Positions 1 through 6,795 are shown, numbered from the stretch's first letter. The stretch is 9,373 nucleotides of DNA from an uncultured Anaerolineae bacterium (GCA_937942115.1 CALDFY010000330.1:1-9373); one strand, 5' to 3'. Notes: a model not told the origin generated them from the sequence alone. A program made the numbers and translations.

Positions 1-1
1 C

Positions 2-2458
2 ATATCAGAAGGGTCCCCCGACTGGGCCACGATGCAGGCCAACCTGGGGAATGCCCTCCGCACCCGCTTTGAGGCGCTGGGGCAGGCCGCGGACCTGGAT
101 GCGGCCATCGCCGCCCTCCAGAAGGCGCTGGGGGTGGCGCAGGAAGGGTCGCCCGACTGGGCCAGATGGCAGGTCAACCTGGGGAATGCCCTCCTCACCC
201 GCTTCGAGGCGCTGGGGCAGGCCCCAGACCTGGATGCGGCCATCGCCGCCTACAAGAAGGCGCTGGGGGTGGCGCAGGAAGGGTCGCCCGACTGGGCCAC
301 GATGCAGGCCAACCTGGGGAATGCCCTCCGCACCCGCTTTGATGCGCTGGGGCAGGCCGCAGACCTGGATGCGGCCATCGAAGCCTACGAGAAGGCGCTG
401 CACGTTTTCTCTCCCGAGATCTCCCCTGAAGATACGCTGGCCGCTGCGCTGCCGTTGGGAACCCTCCTGATGCGCCGCCGGGGAGAAGGGGATGTGGAAC
501 GGTTGTCGGCGGTATACGACAAGGCTGTCCCGGCCTGGCAATATCTCTACTTTGAGTCCTTCCACGAGGTACGGCGGCAGCGTCAGTTGCGCCGCGCTCA
601 GAGGATGTGGGCGAACTACGCCTATGCCCTCGCCTCCACCGATCGGCTCCGCCGCGGCGTGGAGGTGCTGGAGATGGGCCGGGCGCGCTGGCTGGCCGAG
701 GCCTTTCGCGGCCGCCAGGCGCTGGAGGTCGTGCGTCTGCCGGCGCTGGAGGCCGCCTGGCGGGCGGTCAAGGACGCCGAAAGCCGCTACCGTCACGCCC
801 CGGAGGAGGATCGCGCCGCCGCCGAGGCCCGGCTTGCCGAATGTCGGCGGGCCTATTATGCCCTGTTGCGGGAACACTTCCCTGCCTATTTTGCCGAGCC
901 GGACTTCGCCGCTGCCCAAGAAGCCGCTGCCGCCGGGCCGCTGGTCTATCTCCTCGCCACCCCCGCCGGCGGCCTGGCCCTCATCGTCCCCCCGCAAGGC
1001 GAGCCCCAGGCCGTGGACCTGCCCGACCTGACCGAAGAGACCCTCAACAACTGGCTGGTCTGGACCGACGCCGAGCGGAAAAACGTTATCGGTGGCTACC
1101 TGCCGGCGCAGTTGGCTGTCCCGGAGTGGATGTCCCCGGCGCTGGCGCGGCTGCTGCCCGAACTGGGGGAGAAGGTCATGGGGCCGCTGGCCGAGGCGCT
1201 GCGGGGCCTCATCCCCACCCCCGTCGCCTGCGGCGACACCCCCTCCTCTCCCGCCGGGCGGGAGAGGAGGAGGGGGCCGGGGGAGGGGGTGAGGGCCATC
1301 ACCCTCATCCCCACCGGCCGCCTGGCGCTGCTCCCCCTCCACGCCGCCCGCTACCGGGTGGACGGCCGCGAGGTCTGCTTCCTGGACGAGTTCACCGTGA
1401 CCTACGCGCCGTCGGCCCAGGCGCTGGCCGAGGCGCGGCGCCGCCGGGCTGCCCTGCCGGACGGCCCGGCCCACCTGGTCGGCGTGGGCAACCCGCTGCC
1501 ACCGGTTGAAGCGTTGCGCGATCTGCACCGGCAACTGCAGGAAGCCGTCGCCGCCCTGCCCGACGACCCGGCCATCGCCCGCCAGCGACAGGCCCTCGAC
1601 GACCTGGTCGCCCGCCCCACCGGGGAACTGGTCCACGAGGGCTTTCTGCTGCGCTCCCTGGTGCGCCTCCTGCCCGAACGCCTGGGCGAGCCAGTTCAGC
1701 GCCTGCTGGCATTGGCCCGCCGTTGGCCCCTCAGCCTGCCCTACGCCCGCGCCGAACTCCAGAGCGTGGCCGACCTGCTGCCGCTGGAGCAGGCCGAGGT
1801 GCTCTACGAAGAGGCGGCCACCCACGATGCGCTACTGGAGCGCCTGCCGCGCGGCACGCTGCTCCACTTCAGTTGCCATGGCTCCTTCCATCCGGAGGAG
1901 CCGTTGCGCTCTGCCCTCCACCTGGCCGACCGCGACCTGACCCTGGGCGAGATGCTGGAAGCGGAGTTCACCGGCCTGCGTGCGGCGCGGCTGGCCGTCC
2001 TCTCCGCCTGTCAGACCGCCATCACCGACTTCCGCGACCTGCCGGAGGAGGCGGTCGGGCTGCCGGCGGGGCTCCTGCAGGCCGGTGTGCCGGCCGTCGT
2101 CGGTACCCTCTGGCCGGTGGAGGACGCCAGTACGGCGCTGCTGATGACCCGCTTCTACGAGTCCATATTGGAGGGGGAAGCGCCCGCGCCGGCGCTGCGC
2201 GCGGCGCAACGCTGGCTGCGCGACCTGACCAATGCCGAACTGGAGGCGTATCTGGAGCGCCACCGGCACCTCGCCGAGGCCCGCCGGCAGTCGGCCCGGC
2301 GGATGCCCCTCTCCCTGATTGAGGCGTTGAGGCTGCAGGTAATCACCACCGATGATCCTGCGCACCGTCCCTACGCGGACCCCTACTTCTGGGCGCCGTT
2401 CACCTTCAGCGGCGTGAGTAGGACAACTCCTGTGGAGTTGTCTACGCGGAGTGAATAA
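2..2458 (+). CDS. TPR-CHAT caspase-like protease (5' end outside window)
   Basis: The reading frame is open from the left edge and the residues before the Met codon at 32 (EGSPDWAT) match the repeat consensus, so this Met is internal and the true start is upstream. Nucleotides 2 to about 415 encode TPR-type helical repeats with a 45-residue period (NLGNALxTRFEALGQA..DLDAAI). A helical linker with the typical LEMGRARWLAEAF segment follows, then a C-terminal CHAT peptidase domain. The predicted catalytic dyad is intact: His in HFSCHGSF (codon 1877-1879) and Cys in LSACQT (codon 2009-2011), followed by GVPAVVGTLWPV and an end at PYFWAPFTFSG. CHAT proteins are clan CD (caspase/gingipain-like) cysteine peptidases; the TPRs usually bind the trigger or substrate. 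The protein is probably cytosolic. It is first in the visible operon, 3 bases before the next CHAT gene. Oddities: a palindromic insertion inside the CHAT domain and a palindrome-derived C-terminal tail. Domain call firm; biological role unknown. Confidence 0.93.
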   Translation: MSEGSPDWATMQANLGNALRTRFEALGQAADLDAAIAALQKALGVAQEGSPDWARWQVNLGNALLTRFEALGQAPDLDAAIAAYKKALGVAQEGSPDWATMQANLGNALRTRFDALGQAADLDAAIEAYEKALHVFSPEISPEDTLAAALPLGTLLMRRRGEGDVERLSAVYDKAVPAWQYLYFESFHEVRRQRQLRRAQRMWANYAYALASTDRLRRGVEVLEMGRARWLAEAFRGRQALEVVRLPALEAAWRAVKDAESRYRHAPEEDRAAAEARLAECRRAYYALLREHFPAYFAEPDFAAAQEAAAAGPLVYLLATPAGGLALIVPPQGEPQAVDLPDLTEETLNNWLVWTDAERKNVIGGYLPAQLAVPEWMSPALARLLPELGEKVMGPLAEALRGLIPTPVACGDTPSSPAGRERRRGPGEGVRAITLIPTGRLALLPLHAARYRVDGREVCFLDEFTVTYAPSAQALAEARRRRAALPDGPAHLVGVGNPLPPVEALRDLHRQLQEAVAALPDDPAIARQRQALDDLVARPTGELVHEGFLLRSLVRLLPERLGEPVQRLLALARRWPLSLPYARAELQSVADLLPLEQAEVLYEEAATHDALLERLPRGTLLHFSCHGSFHPEEPLRSALHLADRDLTLGEMLEAEFTGLRAARLAVLSACQTAITDFRDLPEEAVGLPAGLLQAGVPAVVGTLWPVEDASTALLMTRFYESILEGEAPAPALRAAQRWLRDLTNAELEAYLERHRHLAEARRQSARRMPLSLIEALRLQVITTDDPAHRPYADPYFWAPFTFSGVSRTTPVELSTRSE
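31..415 (+). repeat. 135-bp tandem repeats encoding TPR units
   Basis: The segment starting AACCTGGGGAATGCCCTCC recurs at 41, 176 and 311, an exact 135-bp (45-codon) spacing. The copies are nearly identical at DNA level, including synonymous positions; the third diverges after about 389. The array continues past the left edge, because positions 2-30 match the end of a unit. Near-identity at DNA level suggests recent expansion or ongoing gene conversion. It encodes TPR-like helical hairpins of the longer, kinesin-light-chain-like spacing. Confidence 0.9.
1223..1297. repeat. REP-like palindromic element inserted in frame in CHAT gene
   Basis: Two hairpins lie side by side. GTCGCC (1223-1228) pairs with GGCGAC (1232-1237) around TGC. 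CCTCCTCTCCCGCC (1242-1255) pairs perfectly with 1257-1270 around a single G. A purine-rich flank ending GGGGGTGAGGGC follows. The encoded peptide (TPSSPAGRERRRGPGEG) is low complexity and interrupts what should be a short link before the conserved ITLIPTGRLALLPLHAA strand of the CHAT domain. The opposite strand reads LTPSPGPLLLSRPAGEE, similar to the peptides produced by the widespread CTCACCCCC / GGGAGAGG intergenic repeats of many bacteria. Element ends are approximate and no target duplication was identified. Confidence 0.7.
2418..2445. repeat. Palindromic repeat forming the 3' end of the TPR-CHAT gene
   Basis: GACAACTCC (2422-2430) pairs perfectly with GGAGTTGTC (2434-2442) around TGT. 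Outer bases GTA (2418-2420) pair with TAC (2443-2445) with one G bulged. The hairpin lies within the last 14 codons of the first CHAT gene and encodes the tail SRTTPVELSTR after the usual domain end PYFWAPFTFSG. It probably represents a dispersed repeat that replaced the original stop region. There is no T-run after it, so it is not a standard terminator, although it could affect coupling to the next gene. Confidence 0.65.
2448..2451 (+). promoter_or_regulatory. Ribosome binding site of second CHAT gene
   Basis: GGAG lies 10 bases before the ATG at 2462 and inside the last codons of the upstream gene. A second AAGG (2457-2460) is too close to the start to be the main site. Placement indicates translation of the second CHAT gene from the same transcript. 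Confidence 0.5.
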
Positions 2459-2461
2459 GGC

Positions 2462-4312
2462 ATGACGAAACTACCCCCTTCTATTCAAGCCCTGCTGACC
2501 CTGTGGCCCGACCTGCCCCAAAGGCTGGGCGACGAATGGCCCCGCCTGTACTGGCAGTTGTTGGACCTGCTGCGTGCTTTTGAGGGGGCGGCGGATGAGG
2601 AGGCGCGCGCGGCCGTCTCCCTCCGGTTGATGGACATCCTGGCGCAACTGCCCGGCGGACGGGAAGCCCTGCGCCGGGCGACCCGGAGAGAAGCCCGCAC
2701 CAGGGGCGGCGAGCCGTACCTGCCGGGAGCCGACACAGACGCCGCTCAGGGCGACTGGCCGGATGTAGCCACTATGAGCGCGCACCTGCATGCTCTCCTC
2801 CACCCGCCGACGGTTACCCGCTACACCGACGTCTATGCCCCCTCGCAGGTGGTGGTGGGCGAGCGCTTCCCCATCATCGTCGGCCTGACCCGCGGCCCAG
2901 CGGAGGGGCCGGCGGCGGCCATCCAGGCCCGGCTCAACGAGTTGATCCGGGTCGTGCTCACCCCGCGCGGGCCGGAACTGTTGAGCGAGCCGGCCAAAAC
3001 GTTGACGGTGACGGAAGGCGACAGCAAGCCGGTGGTCTTTTACCTGCGCACCACCACGGTCGGCCCGCAGTCGGTGCTGATTGACTTTCACTCCACCAGC
3101 CACCTGCTGGCCAGTATCACCCACACCCTGACGGCGGAGGAGGCCGGCGTCGAGACGCGGCCGGGCAAACTGCCGTCGTGGCGGCTTGACCTGAACGACT
3201 TTACCGCTCCCCATCCCGGACTGGTGTTGCGGGTCAGCACCCTCGACAACCGCCTCACCTACACCCTGAACTATGCCGACGCAACCCAGCGCATCATCCA
3301 GGGCGGGACGTTGCGCGCCGACCCGGAAAGGTATCGCTACCAGATCATCCGCGAGATAGAGAACCTGGCCAGAGGCCTGGACGCAGATGGCCAGCCGCTG
3401 GAGGGCGGCGGGCAGCCGTCGCCGGAGACCTTTTTCAAATACCTGGAGCGGATCGGCTATCGCCTGTACGATGAACTGTTCAACGAGGAACTGCGCCGCG
3501 AGTACCGTGAGCGCATCCGTGGCCGGGTGGGCACGCTGGAGGTCGTCTCGGACGAGCCGTGGATCCCGTGGGAGTTGGTCAAGCCGTATGACGGGGAATG
3601 GGCAGACGATTTCCTTTGCCTGCAATATGACTTCAGCCGCTGGCTGGATAACGGGCAGACGCCAGCAGCCGAGATCGCCGTGGACAGCCTGGCCTGCATT
3701 GCGCCTGAAGACTCGGGGCTTGCCTTCGCCCAAGCCGAGAAGGACTTTATGCGCTCGCTGGCCCAAACCTTCGGGCTGACCGACCGCTCGCCGACCGACG
3801 CCAGCCGGTCGGCGTTAGAGCAAGTGCTGGAGGGAGAAGCCTCCGTTCGTCTGTGGCATTTTGCCTGTCACGGCCACTTTGATGCCGATGCGCCCGGCAA
3901 CTCGCCCCTCATCCTGGAGAAGGGACAGCGCCTGCGCCCCAACGACCTGGCCGGCCCTCGGGTCAAGCGACGGCTGAGCGCTGACCGACCGCTGGTCTTT
4001 CTGAACGCCTGTCGGGTTGGGCAGAGCGACCTCTCCCTCACCGGCCTGGGGGGTTGGGCGGCCCGGCTGGTGGGTGAGCACCGGGTCGGCGCGCTGATCG
4101 CGCCCCTCTGGTCGGTCAATGACCTGATCGCCTGCGAGTTTGCCCGCGCCTTCTACCAGGCAACGCAGGAACCGGGGATGACCCTGGCCGCGGCGCTACG
4201 CCGGGCGCGCGAACAGACGAAAGAGGCCTATCCCGATGACCCCACCTGGCTGGCCTACAGCCTCTACGCGCACCCCAACGCCCGGCTGATGTGGAACAGG
4301 AGGACACCATGA
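2462..4312 (+). CDS. CHAT domain protease with TPR-free N-terminal half
   Basis: A complete 616-residue protein. Residues 1-75 look all-helical (possible adaptor or effector-associated domain). About 118-230 is a beta-rich, Ig-like segment beginning RYTDVYAPSQVVVGERFPIIV. About 238-310 is a second beta/alpha segment. About 320-612 is the CHAT domain, with the family's PWELV motif (W367-I-P-W-E-L-V373), predicted catalytic His470 in HFACHGHFD, Cys517 in FLNACRVG, and the conserved GALIAPLWSVND strand. It has no TPRs, signal peptide or membrane segment, so it should be a cytosolic cysteine peptidase activated through its N-terminal modules. It starts 3 bases after the upstream CHAT gene and its TGA overlaps the next ATG (ATGA at 4309), implying translational coupling. 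The tandem pairing of two differently built CHAT proteases is notable; one may process the other. Target unknown. Confidence 0.92.
   Translation: MTKLPPSIQALLTLWPDLPQRLGDEWPRLYWQLLDLLRAFEGAADEEARAAVSLRLMDILAQLPGGREALRRATRREARTRGGEPYLPGADTDAAQGDWPDVATMSAHLHALLHPPTVTRYTDVYAPSQVVVGERFPIIVGLTRGPAEGPAAAIQARLNELIRVVLTPRGPELLSEPAKTLTVTEGDSKPVVFYLRTTTVGPQSVLIDFHSTSHLLASITHTLTAEEAGVETRPGKLPSWRLDLNDFTAPHPGLVLRVSTLDNRLTYTLNYADATQRIIQGGTLRADPERYRYQIIREIENLARGLDADGQPLEGGGQPSPETFFKYLERIGYRLYDELFNEELRREYRERIRGRVGTLEVVSDEPWIPWELVKPYDGEWADDFLCLQYDFSRWLDNGQTPAAEIAVDSLACIAPEDSGLAFAQAEKDFMRSLAQTFGLTDRSPTDASRSALEQVLEGEASVRLWHFACHGHFDADAPGNSPLILEKGQRLRPNDLAGPRVKRRLSADRPLVFLNACRVGQSDLSLTGLGGWAARLVGEHRVGALIAPLWSVNDLIACEFARAFYQATQEPGMTLAAALRRAREQTKEAYPDDPTWLAYSLYAHPNARLMWNRRTP
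4298..4303 (+). promoter_or_regulatory. Ribosome binding site fixing start of the small CBS/zinc-ribbon gene
   Basis: A perfect AGGAGG lies 5 bases before the ATG at 4309. This favours 4309 over the in-frame GTG at 4291, which would place the Shine-Dalgarno sequence inside the coding region. The ATG overlaps the previous stop as ATGA. Confidence 0.8.
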
Positions 4313-4842
4313 CCGATACCGTTCGTGATTTTGTCGCTCCCGCCGTCACCCTGGACGTATCCACCGTAGCCGAGGCGCCGGCCCGGCCGGAGCAGGCCGG
4401 CGCCGAGTTTGCTGTGCTTCGGGACGAACAGGGAGGGCTGCGGGGGCCGGTCTCGCTGGAGGCCCTGCGCCGGGCCGAAGCGGAGGGCCGGTTGGCGGAG
4501 GCGTGGGAAGAGGCGCCGCCCCCCATCGTCGTCCGGCCCGATATGCGCGTGGACGACGTGACCCGCCGGTTGGCCAAGGACCTGGTGCTCAACCCCCGGC
4601 TGGCAGGCGTCATCGTGCAGGAAGGCGAACGGGTGCTGGGCGTGCTCCCCCGTTCCTTCCTGGCCCAACGCGCCTCCCGGCTGGAGACGCGCGGCACGGC
4701 CGACCGCCTGGAGGGTCCACCGGTGGACCTTCTCTACTTTGAATGCCCCCAGGACGGCGAGCGCCAACTGGTGGCCTACTACGACCCCCAGAACCCGCCC
4801 ACCTGCCGCCAGGGGCATCGGATGAGGCCGGTAGAGGATTGA
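4309..4842 (+). CDS. Small protein with CBS-like segment and zinc-ribbon-like C-terminus
   Basis: A 177-residue soluble protein of no family I can name with certainty. Residues about 1-40 are low complexity and probably flexible. Residues about 47-68 form a helix (LEALRRAEAEGRL). Residues about 70-120 (PPIVVRPDMRVDDVTRRLA...LAGVIVQEGERVLGVLPRSFL) have the strand-helix-strand-strand-helix pattern of one CBS motif, including the VIV-x(5)-VLGVLPR type of core. The tail has Cys146 in YFECPQDGE and Cys166 / His170 in PPTCRQGHRM, resembling a zinc ribbon with an incomplete first knuckle. The start at 4309 is set by AGGAGG and the ATGA overlap with the CHAT gene, so its product should be made in proportion to the protease. 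A small ligand- or metal-responsive adaptor of the CHAT system is plausible, but this is inferred from fold pattern and neighbours only. Confidence 0.8.
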   Translation: MTDTVRDFVAPAVTLDVSTVAEAPARPEQAGAEFAVLRDEQGGLRGPVSLEALRRAEAEGRLAEAWEEAPPPIVVRPDMRVDDVTRRLAKDLVLNPRLAGVIVQEGERVLGVLPRSFLAQRASRLETRGTADRLEGPPVDLLYFECPQDGERQLVAYYDPQNPPTCRQGHRMRPVED

Positions 4843-4867
4843 TGGGTGAGCGAAGAAGGAAGCGATT

Positions 4868-5884
4868 ATGTTTTCTACCTTGCTCCAGGAACTCAAGGGC
4901 TACTTTGGCCGCGATTTTCTACTGGTGGCCTTTTTTCCGGTCCTGCTCTTTGCCGGCCTCAGCCTGGCGCTCTACCTGGAAGTGACTCGCGGCTTGGGCG
5001 CGGCGCTGGCCGGCTGGGAAAACCTGCCGGCGCTGCCCCAGGCCGCAGGCATTACCGGCGCCGTGGTCGTGGTTGTCGTGGCGGCCTATCTCCTGTACAA
5101 CGGGCAGTATGTCATCATCCGCCTGTTTGAGGGCTACTGGCCGAGAGTACGCCCGTTCCTCTGGCTGCGCAACCGACGCGCATCACTGCACAGAAAGCGC
5201 TGGGAGTATCTGGACCAACTTGCCAAGCAAGCGAGCACCGCGACAGAAACTATTGAGATCCAGGCCGAGCAACTGGCCTTCTACCCGCCGCCCAATCACC
5301 TGGATAAGATGATGCCCACCCGCCTGGGGAACATCCTGCGCGCGGCGGAAATCTATCCCTACGAGCGCTACGGGTTAGACGCTGCCGTCATCTGGCCGCG
5401 GCTGCGGCCCCTGCTCCAGCCGGAGACCATGGCGCTGCTGGAAGACCGCAAGACCACTTTGACCTTCATGCTCTCCATGTGCCTGCTCTCGGCAGCCTTT
5501 TCCCTGCTCTGGTGTCCGGTGCTCGCCCTGACCACCGACCGCTGGGACCTCTTTCTCCTGTGCGCGTTGGGCTGGCCGCTGGCCTGGCTCTGCTATCAGA
5601 ACGCGGTGCAGAGCGCTGTGGCCTACGGCGAGCAACTGCGGGCCGTCTTCGACCTCCATCGCCACGATTTGCTCAAGGCGCTGAACCGCCCGATCCCGAC
5701 CGACGCCGATGCCGAGCGCAAGGAATGGCTGCGCCTGAGCCGCTTCTTCTACCGCAATCTGCCCCTGCCGGCTCCACCACCTGCTCCTCCCTCGCCGCCC
5801 AGGGGCTGGGAACGGGTAGCCGAAGCCCTGGCCGACTACCTGGAGAAACGCGCCCGGCCCACAGAAGGGGAGGAGCAACGATGA
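4868..5884 (+). CDS. Four-helix membrane protein of CHAT operon (function unknown)
   Basis: A 338-residue protein. The start is supported by AAGGA (4856-4860), 7 bases upstream. Predicted membrane segments: about 18-38 (FLLVAFFPVLLFAGLSLALYL), 62-84 (ITGAVVVVVVAAYLLY), 198-221 and 227-248. Between helices 2 and 3 lies a soluble loop of about 110 residues carrying the conserved-looking stretches MMPTRLGNILRAAE and YPYERYGLDAAVIWPRL. The C-terminal part (about 260-338) is polar, with a proline-rich linker (PAPPPAPPSPP) and a charged end. Two hairpins of membrane helices around a cytosolic loop would put both termini on the same side, probably the cytosol. It follows the small adaptor gene by 25 bases and its stop overlaps the next ATG (ATGA at 5881). 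I cannot name the family. As the main membrane component of a two-CHAT operon, it is a candidate substrate, anchor or membrane effector; that is inference. Confidence 0.88.
   Translation: MFSTLLQELKGYFGRDFLLVAFFPVLLFAGLSLALYLEVTRGLGAALAGWENLPALPQAAGITGAVVVVVVAAYLLYNGQYVIIRLFEGYWPRVRPFLWLRNRRASLHRKRWEYLDQLAKQASTATETIEIQAEQLAFYPPPNHLDKMMPTRLGNILRAAEIYPYERYGLDAAVIWPRLRPLLQPETMALLEDRKTTLTFMLSMCLLSAAFSLLWCPVLALTTDRWDLFLLCALGWPLAWLCYQNAVQSAVAYGEQLRAVFDLHRHDLLKALNRPIPTDADAERKEWLRLSRFFYRNLPLPAPPPAPPSPPRGWERVAEALADYLEKRARPTEGEEQR
5867..5875 (+). promoter_or_regulatory. Ribosome binding site of SAF-domain gene
   Basis: GGGGAGGAG lies 5 bases before the ATG at 5881, inside the end of the membrane-protein gene. 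It supports 5881 rather than any of the far-upstream in-frame starts that would overlap that gene out of frame. Confidence 0.8.
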
Positions 5885-6474
5885 ACGCCAGGCCCCAACC
5901 GCCGCGCGACCCCTGGCCCTGGCTGTATTGGGGGCTGTTTTTCATCGTCGTGCCCCTGGTCGCCCTGTGGATGGCGTACAGGCCGGCGCCGCAGGTGAGC
6001 CTGCCCGTCCCCACCCGCGACCTGCCGCCGTATCACGTCATCACGGCGGGCGACCTGGTCACCGCCCCCATCCCGGCCCGCCGGGTCACCACCGAGGCTA
6101 TGCGCAACGCCCAGGACCTGCTCGGCCGCTATACTCTGCAAGTGGCACCGGCCGGACGGCCTCTCCACCGCGACCAGGTTGTCGCTGTTCCCGATCCGGC
6201 GCTGATCACCGACACCCTGGCCGTGGCCATCCCCGCCGATGCAACGACCATTCTGGGCGGCGCCCTGCGCCCCGGCGATGTGGTGGCCGTGGCTGTTGTG
6301 CCGGCTGAGGATACGGCCACGCCGGTCAGCCTGTTTGACGCCGTGCTGGTCCTGGATGTACGGCAGGCAGAAGAAGGAAAAGTGGTCATACTGGCTGTTC
6401 CCGCTACCCGTTGGGAGGAGTATCTGGCGAGGACGCAGAACGCCACTGTTATGCTGGCGCGTCGGGTAGAATGA
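5881..6474 (+). CDS. Membrane-anchored SAF-domain protein (CpaB/FlgA-like)
   Basis: A 197-residue protein. Residues about 14-33 (PWLYWGLFFIVVPLVALW) form an N-terminal membrane anchor after a short basic/proline-rich lead. Residues about 42-103 match the SAF fold seen in CpaB/RcpC and FlgA: VPTRDLPPYHVITAGDLV, then PIPARRV, LGRYTLQVAPAGRPLHRDQV. The following stretch, LAVAIPADATTILGGALRPGDVVAVAVV (residues 113-140), resembles the region after SAF in CpaB, which organises pilus or flagellar P-ring assembly outside the inner membrane. The remaining strands (about 150-196) form a small beta domain. It is about 197 residues against roughly 250-300 for typical CpaB. No pilus (tad/flp) genes are nearby; instead it is the last gene of the CHAT operon, joined to the four-helix protein by an ATGA overlap. 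It probably works with that protein at the membrane, with the SAF domain outside. Role inferred. Confidence 0.87.
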   Translation: MNARPQPPRDPWPWLYWGLFFIVVPLVALWMAYRPAPQVSLPVPTRDLPPYHVITAGDLVTAPIPARRVTTEAMRNAQDLLGRYTLQVAPAGRPLHRDQVVAVPDPALITDTLAVAIPADATTILGGALRPGDVVAVAVVPAEDTATPVSLFDAVLVLDVRQAEEGKVVILAVPATRWEEYLARTQNATVMLARRVE

Positions 6475-6662
6475 GCCGAAATCCCTGAGCCTTCCCGGGA
6501 GTTATAGGGCCTCTCGCTGCTGAGTCAGCGGTGGCCTGCCCCTGGGCAACCTTTGGCATCATCCTTCAGAACAACCATCGCCTCACTGCCACCAACGAGG
6601 AACTGAAAAAATTCACCCGGCACAGTACTGAATCCCAGCCGGGCGTTGCCTCAACTGCCCTC
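6475..6662. other. Non-coding end of operon, nothing recognisable
   Basis: No gene is supported here. The only structure is weak: an 8-bp stem with G-T pairs (6515-6522 with 6526-6533), and CCCGGC (6616-6621) that can pair with GCCGGG (6638-6643) across a 16-base loop. Neither is followed by a T-run, so I do not call a terminator, although one is expected between these convergent genes. Confidence 0.5.
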
Positions 6663-6795
6663 TGCTCCCCGCTCCCTGCCTCTCCGCCCCCTGCTTCCTG
6701 CTTCCTGCTCCCTGCTCCCTGCTCCCTGCCTCTCCGCCCCCTGCTTCCTGCTTCCTGCTCCCTGCTCCCGGCGACTTGCGCCCTGCTCCCTGCTA
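6663..6795. repeat. Heptanucleotide-based tandem repeat with 50-bp higher-order unit
   Basis: The tract is built from degenerate TCCCTGC / TTCCTGC heptamers broken by CTCTCCGCCCC. Positions 6671-6720 and 6721-6770 are two copies of a 50-bp unit differing only at the last base. Partial heptamers flank on both sides (from 6663, and up to the integrase stop at 6793-6795). The tract is strongly strand-asymmetric: pyrimidine-rich on + and GGGAGCAGG-rich on -. It resembles the short tandemly repeated heptamer tracts known between genes of cyanobacteria and other filamentous bacteria. It lies in the gap between convergent genes and abuts the integrase remnant. Confidence 0.85.

Noticed and set aside
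5..1825. 606-residue open frame antisense to the TPR-CHAT gene
   Set aside because: It is the shadow of the GC-rich coding frame; its internal repeats mirror the TPR units, and it has no recognisable domain or convincing ribosome site.
2471..3766. 431-residue minus-strand open frame
   Set aside because: It lies wholly antisense to the well-supported second CHAT gene and has no domain-like sequence.
5479..5880. Longer upstream start for the SAF-domain gene
   Set aside because: It would overlap the membrane-protein gene out of frame for 400 bases; the ATG at 5881 has a strong Shine-Dalgarno sequence and begins right before the membrane anchor.
6515..6533. Rho-independent terminator for the operon
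   Set aside because: The stem depends on G-T pairs and has no following T-run.
6663..6795. Possible CRISPR array
   Set aside because: The repeats are contiguous 7-mers in two 50-bp units with no unique spacers, and no cas genes are present.
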